From: Bolinopsis microptera | Taxonomy: Eukaryota > Ctenophora > Tentaculata > Lobata > Bolinopsidae | Assembly: GCF_026151205.1 (NCBI RefSeq) | Contig: NC_087079.1 | Location: 17,914,945-17,974,944 of the forward strand | Direction: 5' to 3' | Length of the DNA: 60,000 bases | Part shown: one piece after another, positions 49,050 to 60,000 of the stretch | How the letters are laid out: each line of letters begins with the position of its first letter | How positions within the stretch are numbered: position 1 is the first letter of the stretch | The notes under the pieces: generated by a model | What the model was told of the DNA's origin: nothing | Databases searched by the model: none | Seen by the model: the letters and a program-made list of their open reading frames with translations, nothing else | Position numbers and translations under genes: made by a program

Positions 49050-50044
49050 CTGTTATATGTATTTGCAGATTTTCGTCTATCCATGCAGCGTTTCTTAGCA
49101 ACATATTCATTTAACAAAAATCAAACAAAAAACAGTGAATTGTGCTTATTTGGCACCAAAACTAAAAGTCAAAGAAACCGAGCTGATTAACGCAGTCAAG
49201 AAATTGGCCGGAGGTAATAAAAAACTGACAACCACTGATTAGTACTGATTGCAGGTACTGAATCTCTAAAATGAGAAGTTTAGTACTATACGGACGCTAG
49301 TACTACTACTCGTACTTTTCAATTCTACGGTGTCATGCGTACTTCTAAATTTGTATTGAAAAAATACGACTGTTTGAGAATAAATATAATTATAGGACTG
49401 TTTGAAAATAGATTATAGAAATACGAGCTGTGGAGTTAAATTTATTTTTATTTTTATCCTGATTGTTTAGTACTTTATAGTACCAGTATTTCTCGTTCTC
49501 TCATGTATGCAGGATCTGAGAACGAGATTGGAGATCTCGAAAAGATGATTTGAGCTGCGATTGCCAATTGCCAAGAATAACTTATGAAGTTGAAGGTAAA
49601 TATTATGTTCAAACATTTTAAAAACTTATCAAGATTGAGTAGCGGTAAATTTTTGTTTGATAAAAATACCACAGCAAGTATTTGGACACGTTCATTGAAG
49701 TTTGAGGATATATTGGTAAACAAAAAAATAGCGTTTTCGAATTCCCGGTTTCTTATTCAGTCAGCTTTAAAATTAAAGTCGGAAAATCAAAATATGTAAC
49801 GTCGATACCAAACCGATATTGAGCGATGATAATTAAGTACATAGTTGATTCCTGGGTTGCAGAGTCCTCAGTCTTTGAATGTGGTTCTTGTTCAGTTCTG
49901 TCCATATTTCCTCGTGTTATGTTCAAATTTTTGAAGTGTCATGTTTTCCGCAAATTATATAAGACTAGAAAGCCCGTGGTCACAGGGAGGAAGGTAATAG
50001 TATAATTCTTTGGTAGTCAGTTTTTATTGTATTAAAAAGTAGGA
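49050..50044. other. No gene seen; a fragment of the segmental-duplication sequence
   Basis: GGACACGTTCATTGAAGTTT with AGCGTTTTCGA at 49682-49742 matches 52824-52882 and 55938-56000. The open frame over it is short and has no recognised domain. Confidence 0.5.
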
Positions 50045-50411
50045 TGATGATTTATCACTCTACACTTGACTGTCACGTGACTTTTTTGACCCGTTCTCTA
50101 GGTGGCCCTGAATGACTATTCGAAAGACTAATCCTCTAATCTGATCCCAACCCTAACCCTAACCCGTTCCCTCACAAAAGCATATGTTGAACTCTAACCC
50201 TAACGAGAAATCTGACTAACTTCCTTATACGGTCATATCACGTGATCACAGTTTTTCGCCAATATCTCGCCAGGGGAAGATTTTACCCCTATAATGTCAT
50301 TGTCATGTGGGGTGATTCGGAATCAAAGTCCGAAAATACATCGATTCAAGTCAGTTTCAACTTTTAGAACATTCTCGAAGATCGACTGTAAAGTAATTTT
50401 GCACGCTCGTA
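50045..50411 (+). mobile_element. Telomere-motif MITE, copy
   Basis: Complete-looking copy: left end TATCACTCTACACTTGACTG, TCACGTGAC, CCCAACCCTAACCCTAACCC, ACTTCCTTATACGGTCATAT, right end CTCGAAGATCGACTGTAAAG. Confidence 0.78.
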
Positions 50412-51418
50412 AAAAATATCCGTCACAACTGAAGACACAGCCGATTAAAATGTAGCTTGCACTAAACACAACGTAATTACCACAACTCCGATCAAAATGT
50501 CGTCACAACGATCATTGCACGTTCACGTTCACGTGCAACACCGTTACAACTTAATACCATGCGGTTGCTATGCAACTTCCTATTTCTCGTATAATTTAGA
50601 TCAATACTCACGAGGAGATTATGTGTACTGTGTTTCACAAGTGTAGAAACAGGAACATGTAAACCAAGTAATAACGTTTAAAGTGAATTATAAGATAACG
50701 TAAATTAATTGATGACAAGCATAATTGATCTGGCACAATTAAGCGGTAATTGAACAACTGATGGGTGATCAGCTTAAAACTTGAGGTTATTAAAAAGGGT
50801 GCTTTTATAGAATGCACATTAAATGATGCAAACTCTATAAATATGACGAGGTAATGATAGTAAGTCATGAGTTCGTTTGCAGATCGTGGAGCTTCCCGTT
50901 TGGCACGGAGTTAAGTTTTAGATAAAAATAAAAATTATAACACTAAATAAATATTTATTGACCGCCTTATATTATATCCGAGTTCATACATATTTAAATA
51001 TCAAAATATGTGATTTACTCCCATCGAGAATGCAAAAGTAGCAACTTTCGATTCTAAAGTTCCAGACACTTAGTCAAGATTGCTGGGGCGTTGACCAACC
51101 TGGAAGGAATTAGACAGGAGCACAAAGCTGAATAATTCCTAAATAGCTGCGACGGTTAACACGCATTTTTAAAAGCATTTCTTACTTACAAACTTATATA
51201 GTAAGATGTTTCCAGAAGCTTCTTCCAGTTCCTATTACCTGTATGGTTACTTTTTTTTTGGACTATTCATATTCCATAAGCATTGTTATACATGTCCATC
51301 TCTATTAGTAGCATTTATCATATTAGTAGTAGTGTAATTACTTCATTAATAAAAAAATTAAAACTGTCAAATTAAACTTGACATGTTCCGTGCTTACCAG
51401 TTTACAGGCGAGCTGTAC

Positions 51419-52601
51419 TACCTTATCGGACCTTATTTGGACGGAAATTACTTGAACGGACATAATTATGAACGGACATTAATATGAACGCTAGAAGGCA
51501 ATCAAAACCATCAAAAATCCGAATGTTTTTCATCTTTTTTTGAAGTTTTTTTAATTTTAGCAAATGATTTTCAAATCCATTTTTCATACAGTAAGCTTAT
51601 CTGCGCTGTGCAGATAAGCCTAAGGTACGAAGGTACCTACAGGAATGTACAGTATTTACATTTATTTAGGAATGTACAGTATTTACTATAAACGTTTGTC
51701 GTCGTATAAACTAATTTTGTTATGAATTTTGTTATGACTTTTTTGTATCGAATTTTTGGATAAAGTTGATTGATTAAAAATAAATTAATGTACACAAATT
51801 TTGCCTCAGATATATGTTTTTTACGTTTTGAATTTTTAACACTTGTTTTTAGATCATGAATACGATGTAGTTACATTGAAACGTCGAGTAAACTCCTTTC
51901 CCTAATAAGAGCATTTTCACTTGTCGCAACAACCGGGATAAAGATAATTTTACACAGAATACATTACAACAATGCGACTCATAAATAATACTCCAATCCG
52001 GATTTTACATGTACCTACAGGACTAGATTAGATACCGTCGGTCACATACCTAGGGCCGGAGATATCCCGGTTTGTCTTCTACTTTATCGAGATGGGTGGT
52101 ATGGTAGAAGGTATCGAAGGTCGCCTATACCAAGTGGGGGGCTAGAGATAAAGCTTAAGCTGTACTTTAGGCATTCTAGTATCTCTCTAGTAGAGCAGTT
52201 GGGATCGTTCATTGCCCGCGCGGTACGACTACGAGTTGGACATACAACCAGTTGTAAAAGAAAATGTGGAGGTAGAAGAAGCCGAAGATCAACTTCAAGA
52301 TAGTGATCATGCAATAATGTGATATTTACAATTCAGATTGTTAAAATTTTATAATACCTTGATTTTATTAATTCAACAATATAGTTTAGTCTAATGATAG
52401 CTATTGAAATTGACTGAACTTAAAAAGTTGTCATATTCTGGACAAAAAGTTCGAAATAAAAAAATGTTTGAAAAAAATTGAACGGACTTTAACTTGGACG
52501 GACATTAATTGAACGGACTTTATTTGAACGGACATTAAGATGAACGCTATAGGGCCTCCAGCGTTCAAGTAATGTCCGTCCAAATAAGGTCCGATAAGTT
52601 A
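51419..52601. mobile_element. DNA transposon, TA duplication, GAACGGACATTA subterminal repeats
   Basis: Body 51421-52599 (1,179 bp). The ends CCTTATCGGACCTTATTTGG and the inverse of ACTTATCGGACCTTATTTGG are flanked by TA. Copy B at about 55587 gives the uninterrupted site (GCTGTACTATATAAATAGC), confirming the boundaries. Several GAACGGACATTA/GGACGGACATTA repeats lie next to both ends. The interior has short frames only (for example RYDYELDIQPVV, 52220-52310), possibly transposase debris. Confidence 0.85.
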
Positions 52602-52989
52602 TATAAATAGCACTCCACTGTTGTGCTGCTAGAACTGATCAGTTTATAGTGTAAACGATAGACATGAATCTATGAATAATTTCTTGAGAAACTCCATGAG
52701 GCATTACACTTCTTGAACACTGAACCTACGAATTCTGACTCATTTGATTTACTCCCATCGAGAATGCAAAAGTAGCAACTTTCGATTCTAAAGTTTCTTA
52801 CTTACAAACTATCGGATCATTTATGGACACGTTCATTGAAGTTTGAGGATATCAGTAAACAAACAAAAAATAGCGTTTTCGACGATAGTGGCTTAATTTT
52901 AGCATCTATTAATCTAGCATGTTCAGAAGTTCTGAACATTAGCCACGTGGCCCATAGTCGTACTCCCATATGGCATATATGCAGTGCTC

Positions 52990-53396
52990 AGAAAAAAGAA
53001 AAAAAAAAACCCAGACCAGGCCCCTTTCCGAGAGAGTGGAAAAGGCACGGTGGACAATGCTAGGTCATGTTCTACGCAGTGACAACGACAAGCCTGCCTA
53101 CCAGTCTCTGTTATTTGCTACACTAGGATGTCAAACGCTAAAGGGACGTGTGGGTAGACACAGGACTAATTTGTATGATATTATTGTGAAAAAGGACCTA
53201 TTTAAGAGAAAAATTTATTTGAAAAACGAAGATGATTTTACCAACTTAGTGAACTTAGCAAGAGATAGAGTAGGATGGAGGAGTTTATTTACTTTGAGAC
53301 ATATTGAACGAATGAGTCTTCGAAAGCGTAAATAGGCCAGCACTTTCCTGAGCCTCTTTAGGTGCTCTTTTGGTTATAGATGTTATTATATAGAAA
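52990..53396 (+). pseudogene. RTE-like LINE C-terminal fragment
   Basis: The insert 52995-53391 is absent from copy B (empty site near 56106), with AGAAA at both edges. It encodes ERVEKARWTMLGHVLRSDND and GRVGRHRTNLYD and ends near SLRKRK, the same C-terminal domain as at 9568, 16366 and 34750 but a third subfamily. The A-rich start is odd for a 5'-truncated LINE. Confidence 0.82.
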
Positions 53397-53530
53397 GAAA
53401 ATTTATTGTTGTTACGCACTATAGACATAATGGTTAAAATGTCCCATTTTTGTGACTTTGTTAACTATAGCTGCCCAATTAGCATTCCTTGGTCTCAAAT
53501 AACCGAGTATACAGTAATACTAATTTCTAA

Positions 53531-55034
53531 TTAATTAAATCGCGTTCTATTAATGTATAATGGCTAACCCGCTGGCTGCCTGACGATAAACGCTAACACG
53601 TATGAGAGTATTATTTATCCTTCATGCAAATGAGTTTATGTCACCACGCTGCACCTACAACAAGAGTTCGTTACCAGCATCACGGACAAAGGATAGGACA
53701 GAGAAGACACTCTCTGCCACACTCATAGAGCCTGGCAAACTCTAATCACAGGTTAGTCAGGCAGTGGCTCACACTCTGTTGATATCTCTTTAATGAGACT
53801 TGATTTGAGGCCTCTCAACTTCCCTAGTTGAGTGTGTCCCACAACCAAGCACATTGCCTAGAAGTCCTACATTATGTATCATAATGAAACTGGACATAAG
53901 TGGCGTGTAGCTCTATTAACCAGACCCATAACCAAAACCAAAAATGAGAGTATTCAAAGTAAACACATTAAAACACTGTAAAAGGAATGTGTGTGATCTT
54001 ATTTCCTATGAGGTTTTAATGTGAGTGCTAGGCGCCACGTATGGTTTGGGCTGTAAAGATCAAAAATGATTGTGTAATATCTGGATAGGAACACGAGGAG
54101 TCAGGGGTTGGTGAGTAAGGAGAAAAAATTGCTATAAGATGATCTCTGAGATTTGTTTCATTGGTCTTGCTTGTGTCGGTGGTTTCTGTGCTCATTTTAA
54201 TTGTGATTCAGATTAGTGGCATTTTAATGAGATTTTTACTAAGAAGGATCTGAAAAGTAGTCACCTTTAAATCTCCAATAGCCATGTACAGGGTGTACCA
54301 TAGAAAGTGTGAATTATAATATATTAGTTGAACTCTATAATAGTCATCAAATCCTATGATAACTAAAACAAACTGGGATACTTCTAGCGTGTCAGTGTGG
54401 ACCATAGTGTGGCACTTAAAGTTACAGTTACGGTTAATAGATGAAATTTCATATTCTTGTCAATATAAAATTGTGACAGCTTATTTTTTAACAATCTTAT
54501 AAATGTCTCCTGATTGTTCAATAAACAAGTTCGACAGAGCAAGAAACTGAAAATGAAAGCAGACCGGATCAGTGAACGAACCAAATGTACAATCGGCTCC
54601 CAGTTGGCTCCTAGTTTGTAAACAACAGAATGAATAACAGGAAAATAAATATTAATTTAAATATGAAATCTTACAAGGCAAATATTATTAAATATGAACG
54701 TGAAATTCATAAGCGTGGTCGCAAACTATTGTATTCTGAATAATTGCGTCTGAAAATGAGTAAAGCAGCATTTAAGACACAACATTTCTCCTGATAAGAA
54801 ATAAAAAACTACCTTATGCGTGTAGAAATGTTGTGACAAATAAAACAGTGTGATGCTGGCTCTCCTCCAAATATGTACTGTGGTTTATATACGCGCAACA
54901 ATTTCGTCATCAGACGAAAGTTAAGAACTTTTGAGTTGCGGAGTTATTTAAAAAATTCCGGTCCTCGATAAATTGCGGTGACGTCTTGATCTGCTTTATA
55001 TTATAATTGAATTTATTCTGCTCGATATCAACGA
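53531..55034. other. No gene seen
   Basis: AT-rich. TACAGGGTGTACCATAGAAA near 54289 resembles a mariner-type end, but no partner was found. Confidence 0.45.
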
Positions 55035-56629
55035 TCTTATAGTAAGTCATGAGTTCGTTTGTAGATCGTGGAGCTTCCCGTTTGGCACGGAGTTAAGTTT
55101 TAGATAAAAATAGAAATTATAACACTAAATAAATATTTTATATTGAACGCCTTATATCCGAGTTCATACATATTAAAATATCAGAATATGTAATTTACTC
55201 CCATCGAGAATTCGAAAGTAGCAACTTTTGATTCTAAAGTTCCAGACACTTAGTCAAGATTACTAGGGCGTTGACCAACTCGGAAGGAATTAGACAGGAG
55301 CACAAAGCTGAATAACTCCTGAATAGCTGCGACGGTTAACACGCATTTTTGAAAGCATTTCTTACTTACAGTTACAAACTATCGCATCATTTATATGTTT
55401 CCAGAAGCTTCTTCCAGTTCCTGTTACCTGTATGGCATGGTTACTATTTTTTGGACTATTCATATTTCATAAGCATTGTTATCCGTCATGTCCATCTCTA
55501 TTAGTAGCATGTATCATATTAGTAGTAGTGTAATTACTTCATTAATCACAAACTTGACAATCCGTGCTTACCATTTTACAGGTGAGCTGTACTATATAAA
55601 TAGCACTCCACTGCTGTGCTGCTAGAACTGATCAGTTTATAGTGTAAATGATAGACAGGAATCTATGAATAATTTCTTGAGAAACTCCATGAGACATTAC
55701 ACATAACATACTTCGTGAACCTACAAATTCTGACTTATTTGATTTACTCCCATCGAGAATGCAAAAGTAGCAACTTTCGATTCTAAAGTTCCAGACACTT
55801 AGTCAAGATTGCTAGGGCGTTGACCAACTCGGAAAGAATTAGACAGGTGCACAAAGCTGAATAACTCCTGAATAGCTGCGACGGTTAACACGCATTTTTG
55901 AAGGCATTTCTTACTTACAAACTATCGTAGGTATCATTTATGGACACGTTCATTGAAGTTTGAGGATATCGGTAAACAAACAAAAAATAGCGTTTTCGAC
56001 GATAGTGGCTTAATTTTAGCATTTATTAATCTAGCATGTTCAGAAGTTCTGAACATTAGCCACGTGGCCCATAGTCATACTCCCATATGGCATATATGCA
56101 CTGCTCAGAAAGAAAATGTATTGTTGTTAGGCACTATAGACATACTGATTAAAATGTCCCATTATGTGACTTTGTGGTTCTTTTGCGATAGTCAAAACGC
56201 GACAACTAGCGCTGGATGGCGACAACTAGCGCTATCCAGCGCTAGTTGTCGCCATCCAGCGCTAGTTGTCGCTATCCAGCGCTGGATAACGCTGGCCAGC
56301 GCAAAATATATATGTTCGATAATTGTCGCTATCCAGCGCTAGTTGTCGCCATCCAGCGCTAGTTGTCGCCATCCAGCGCTAGTTGTCGCTATCCAGCGCT
56401 AGTTGTCGCTGGCTATGCGACACTGTCGCACGCGATAGTTTGCGATGGCCAGCGCAACTGGCCATCGCAGAAAACAGTTCGATAACTAGCGCTGGATAGC
56501 GACAACTAGCGCTGGATAGCGACAACTAGCGCTGGCCATCGATATCCAGCGCTAAGCGATAGCCAGCGCTGGCCAGCGCTGGCCATCGATATCCAGCGCA
56601 AAATTTTTGCGCTATTACTCGTCAGCTAG

Positions 56630-56815
56630 CGCTGGCCAGCGCTGGCCAGCGCTAGCCAGCGCTAGCCAGCGCTAGCCAGCGCTAGCCAGCGATAACCAGC
56701 GCTAGCCAGCGCTAACCAGCGCTAGCCAGCGCTAGCCAGCGATAACCAGCGCTAGCCAGCGCTAACCAGCGCTAGCCAGCGCTAACCAGCGCTAGCCAGC
56801 GCTAACCAGCGCAAT
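56630..56815 (+). repeat. 10-bp tandem array AGCGCTAGCC
   Basis: About 18 decameric units, each itself partly palindromic (AGCGCT), with occasional variants (AGCGATAACC). A shorter inverted counterpart lies at 57310-57410. Confidence 0.88.
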
Positions 56816-56839
56816 GTATCAAAATCATATACTTGCGAT

Positions 56840-57258
56840 ATTACTCGGATGATGATCAATCACTTTACACTCGACTGTCACGTGACTTTTTAACCCATTC
56901 TCTGACTCTAGCTGGTTCTGAACGACTTTTCGAAACCCTAACCCTCTAATCTGATCCCAACCCTAACCCTAACCCAATCCTTAACATTAACAAAAACATA
57001 TGCTGAAACCCTAACCCTAACGAGAAATTAGACTAACTTCCTTATACGGTCATATCACGTGATCGATACAGTTTTTCGCCAATATCTCGTCAGGAGAGCA
57101 TTTTAACCCTATGTCATGGGGGTTGATTCGGAATTAGCGTCCGAAAATACATTGCATCGATTGAAGTTGGTTACAACCATCGGTGGCCCTTTTACTCTTT
57201 TAGAATCTCGAAGATCGACTGTAGAGTGATTTAGCACGCTCGATATTAGTATTACTCG
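56840..57258 (+). mobile_element. Telomere-motif MITE nested in the foldback element
   Basis: Body about 56848-57250, with a possible 8-bp duplication ATTACTCG (56840-56847, 57251-57258). It contains AACCCTAACCCTCTAATCTG, two further CCCTAACCC runs, TCACGTGAC/ATCACGTGAT and the CTCGAAGATCGACTGTAGAG end. It separates the two arms of the palindrome. Confidence 0.8.
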
Positions 57259-57915
57259 TCAGCCAGCGTTGGCCAGCGCAATATAGTTGCGATATTACTC
57301 GTCAGCTAGCGCTGGCCAGCGCTGGTTAGCGCTGGTTAGCGCTGGTTAGCGCTGGTTAGCGCTGGCTAGCGCTGGTTATCGCTGGCTAGCGCTGGCTAGC
57401 GCTAGCTGACGAGTAATAGCGCAAAAATTTTGCGCTGGATATCGATGGCCAGCGCTGGCCAGCGCTGGCTATCGCTTAGCGCTGGATATCGATGGCCAGC
57501 GCTAGTTGTCGCTATCCAGCGCTAGTTGTCGCTATCCAGCGCTAGTTATCGAATTGTTTTCTGCGATGGCCAGTTGCGCTGGCCATCGCAAACTATCGCG
57601 TGCGACAGTGTCGCATAGCCAGCGACAACTAGCGCTGGATAGCGACAACTAGCGCTGGATGGCGACAACTAGCGCTGGATGGCGACAACTAGCGCTGGAT
57701 AGCGACAATTATCGAACATATATATTTTGCGCTGGCCAGCGTTATCCAGCGCTGGATAGCGACAACTAGCGCTGGATGGCGACAACTAGCGCTGGATAGC
57801 GCTAGTTGTCGCCATCCAGCGCTAGTTGTCGCGTTTTGACTATCGCAAAAGAACCGACTTTGTTAACTATAGCTGCCCAATTAGCATTCCTTGGTCTCAC
57901 ATAACCGAGTACCTA

Positions 57916-58594
57916 TACAACCCATTAAAATGTAGCTTGCACTAAACACAACGTAATTACCACAAAACCGATCAAAAAGACGTTCCATCAATCATTCATG
58001 CAGGTGCACTTGCGCGTTCAAATTCAATACCATTACCATGGTTACTATGCAACTTCCTATTTTTCGTCTAATTTGCACGTGGGCGGTCGTACAAAGAGAA
58101 TCTTTCCAATTATAAGTAAGACTAGGGGGCCGGCCGTGATCACAGGGAGAAATCTTGTCAGTGGTCAAAGCTAAAGGTCGGCGCAGAGTGATGAGTAATC
58201 GTATTCAGTATTGCGGAAGTGGTTTTCAGTTGCGTGTACTGAATATCGAGTCTAAGAATCTATCACCCTGAAACTTTGCACACGATCCAACAACTTTTGC
58301 TTCTGAAAATAATTACATTACACATCTGAATCATTTCGTACAGGTCCCTCACCGTCTCATTTGATAGATTTGTTCGTCGTTCAAATTGAAGTTTTTACGT
58401 ATGAATGAATTGTGATAGATAAAAAATGAAATTTGTGCTGAATGGAATAGGAAAAATGAGCGTAGATTTAACTTAAGTTAAAAATGTGAATAAATGGATA
58501 AAGGTTGGCAAAACGTATCAATATGAAAATTGATTGATATGAAAATAAATTGTACCGGTTGGATTAAATGAAATTAAACGACCTTTCTGATCAT
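57916..58594. other. No gene seen
   Basis: 57930-57990 (TGTAGCTTGCACTAAACACA) repeats 50450-50510, so a further dispersed repeat is present. Nothing else was recognised. Confidence 0.45.
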
Positions 58595-58599
58595 CATCA

Positions 58600-59038
58600 A
58601 TCAGAGTGTCTGGATACTGTTTTATATCTATATTTCTTACTTATAATAAATATTCGTTGCTTGGTTTCCCAAAGAGAGTGCTCGACTGCAGTTAAGAAAG
58701 AGCATTATAATTCGAACAATTGAAACAAAGCACTGATGATTGGTATTTTTTATACATATCATGAAACGGATCGTTTGCCCGCCAATTTGATTTGTTTCAA
58801 CTGTTCTAATTATTGCTTACTTATTATATTTATCATTATTTATTTGTATCACGTTGTGACACCCACGGTCGTTTCACTATCGTCCTGACGATACATGGGG
58901 AGCCGCGCACTTCGTGCGCGGCGGGTCATACAACGTATGACAATTATTTATTACTTTTATTCCTATCAGACCTGGACAGATATATGTTCAGGGTGACCTG
59001 ATGACTTCTTCACCAGGAACTTTTGCTAAATCCAACAC
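58600..59038 (+). repeat. Dispersed repeat (as at 27605) with inserts
   Basis: ATCAGAGTGTCTGGATACTG and CTTACTTATTATATTTATCA are followed by ACAGATATATGTTCAGGGTG. Compared with 27605-27790 it has an insert at 58645-58815 and another at about 58853-58950 (GC-rich, GAGCCGCGCACTTCGTGCGC hairpin). Confidence 0.7.
58636..58824. mobile_element. 171-bp insert with 9-bp duplication
   Basis: CTTACTTAT at 58636-58644 and 58816-58824 flanks an insert absent from the copy at 27605. Inside, GAACAATTGAAACAAA pairs roughly with TTTGTTTCAACTGTTC. Confidence 0.65.
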
Positions 59039-59042
59039 TGAA

Positions 59043-59400
59043 CGGCTTAGTGGCTCAATTGGTTAATCTGCCTGGCATTGCTTGAGGTACCAGGTTCGAT
59101 TCCCGAAGCTCTGCCATGCTAGCCGTGGGGAGAGCGTCGTCGACGCTCAGCTAAGAATCCTGAGTGGTCTATGCAGCCCCCCGGTCCACTCAGCCAAATA
59201 CTCGAGAAATCAGGTGTGAGGGTTAAATGAGGATCTGCCCATTGCAGCAAAGTCTCGGGCGAAGAAAGTATGGTACACAGTACACACTATGGTCACTGGC
59301 TAATGTATAATTGACTCCATCGGTTTCCTGTAATTGGCTGGTTACACACTTGTGTAAAAATGTGGCTGTTGAAATGTCCGAAGTAAAATAAGTGTTGAGA
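59043..59400 (+). mobile_element. tRNA-derived SINE
   Basis: The head has a polymerase III A box (TGGCTCAATTGG, 59051-59062) and B box (GGTTCGATTCC, 59093-59103) at tRNA spacing. A roughly 280-bp unrelated body follows. The acceptor-stem ends do not pair well, so this is not an intact tRNA gene. The 3' end is estimated at an AAGTAAAATAAG-like tail near 59390. Confidence 0.75.
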
Positions 59401-60000
59401 TAAAAACTAGGAACTCAACCTAGGCCCATCTCCGCATAGAGACATATCTCGCTTGCTCGGAAGTCCCTTGTCTGCCCGCAGAAGTACTACAACGGAAGTG
59501 GGTTAGCTCTGAGCCAGGTAGTGACAGTTTCAAGACTCCAGGGGTCTGTTGCATTGATATTTATTATTTTATGATTTTGTATATACTTTGGGAGTCCTGG
59601 CGTGCAGCTAGCAGGAGTTGCATGCTCAATGCTGTGGGCATGCAAATTTGTGTTCAGAATATTTCATATTTGAAAATGGGACAGGATTTTGAAAATACAA
59701 CTTTTCGTTTTGTTAAGCTTTCTGCTGTGGGCTTCCTCCGACCGAAATCAAACTTCCAGCACCTCAATCGTGTCATATGGCATCTATAGTTGACTTACTA
59801 ATTGATTGCGGGTGAAAAAATCAGCCAAAACTGTAAAATTTCGGTCCTGGAGATTTCTTTTCTTCTTCAAAAATTGAAATTGGGACAGAGATTGGGAGTT
59901 GGGACAATATGATTTTGCAATTTTAATCGGGATTTTGACTCCCAGTACCTCAATTTGGTTTCATACCATCATCAATTAACTGACTTATTGGTCAATCTGT
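59401..60000. other. No gene seen
   Basis: Two similar segments, TTCAGAATATTTC...GGGACAGGATTTTGA near 59650-59700 and GGGACAGAGATTGGG near 59880, and the parallel phrases CCAGCACCTCAAT / CCCAGTACCTCAAT (59756, 59941) show a local direct repeat with a period of about 185 bp. Confidence 0.45.

Larger units (their letters stand above)
50868..53530 (+). repeat. Segmental duplication, copy A
   Basis: Ordered blocks shared with 55035-57915: GAGTTCGTTTGCAGATCGTG..., ATGTCCATCTCTATTAGTAG..., ATAAATAGCACTCCACTG..., GGACACGTTCATTGAAG... and AACTATAGCTGCCCAATTAG. It is interrupted by a DNA transposon (51421-52599) and a LINE fragment (52995-53391), neither present in copy B. The block starting CTCCCATCGAGAATGCAAAA occurs twice within each copy. 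Confidence 0.85.
56168..57863. mobile_element. 1.68-kb AGCGCTGG-rich foldback element, 8-bp duplication
   Basis: Body 56176-57855. The ends GGTTCTTTTGCGATAGTCAA are perfectly inverted. The flanks are GACTTTGT on both sides (56168-56175, 57856-57863), and copy A has the single GACTTTGT at 53454. The arms, about 600 bp each, are inverted repeats of AGCGCTGGATAGCGACAACT and (AGCGCTAGCC)n units. Another MITE sits at the centre. An 8-bp duplication fits hAT, P or Zisupton; the ends do not match the hAT consensus. There is no transposase. Confidence 0.88.
55035..57915 (+). repeat. Segmental duplication, copy B
   Basis: Same block order as 50868-53530. It lacks the TA-flanked transposon and the LINE fragment but contains the palindromic element at 56176-57855, whose empty site is at 53454-53461 in copy A. 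Confidence 0.85.

Noticed and set aside
52836-53063. Frame beginning MKFEDISKQTKNS, also at 55953
   Set aside because: It is repeated because the segment is duplicated. It has no known domain, the copies diverge in frame, and the third piece at 49682 reads differently.
59043-59115. Functional tRNA gene
   Set aside because: The A and B boxes are good, but the acceptor stem does not pair and a SINE body follows.

Overview
This is eukaryotic, almost certainly animal, DNA of roughly 36-40% GC (judged by eye). It is packed with transposable elements and carries one host gene split by many introns. That gene is a modular extracellular protein (F5/8C-like, sushi and ZP domains joined by phase-1 introns). 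The mobile elements are several LINE families, a Penelope-like element, hAT-like and TTAA-flanked foldback elements, and MITEs. TTAGGG-type motifs occur inside one MITE family. An early-branching metazoan, perhaps a cnidarian, fits best, but this is inference.

The main result is the host gene on the minus strand, 44760 to 29737. It is assembled from 11 exons whose GT-AG junctions and phases all agree, giving 527 codons plus a stop. The order is signal peptide, galactose-binding (F5/8C-like) domain, sushi/CCP domain, complete ZP domain, RRKR furin-type site and a short C-terminal hydrophobic segment. Its large introns hold retrotransposons. The intron at 30666-36006 holds an RTE-like LINE that is itself split by a second LINE, and the intron at 37637-43110 holds a near full-length CR1/L2-like LINE.

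Layout. 1-1508: a 21/39-bp minisatellite. 1509-5225: no gene seen, with a CRE/E-box/CCAAT cluster near 4940. 5249-5445: a second minisatellite. 5589-8869: a G-tract-ended element with inverted arms around 2.8 kb of polypurine satellite and a 6-bp target duplication. 9558-10010: a 5'-truncated LINE with a perfect duplication. 10800-13150: a LINE reverse transcriptase on the minus strand. 13441-16990: nested MITEs, a retroposed insert and a LINE fragment. 17741-19084: a 1.34-kb TTAA-flanked palindrome, followed by more inverted and direct repeats. 21900-26710: a telomere-motif MITE family interrupted by a Penelope-like element and a LINE RNase H fragment. 28095-29166: another G-tract foldback. 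29737-44760: the host gene. 45270-48724: a composite hAT-type element with a 62-base G tract and an 8-bp duplication. 50868-57915: a tandem segmental duplication whose two copies act as empty and filled sites for three transposon insertions, including a 1.68-kb AGCGCTGG-rich palindrome. 58600-59400: a repeat family and a tRNA-derived SINE.

No gene for metabolism or information processing is visible. Outside the ZP gene, the protein-like reading frames are retroelement remains, nearly all broken by frameshifts or truncation.
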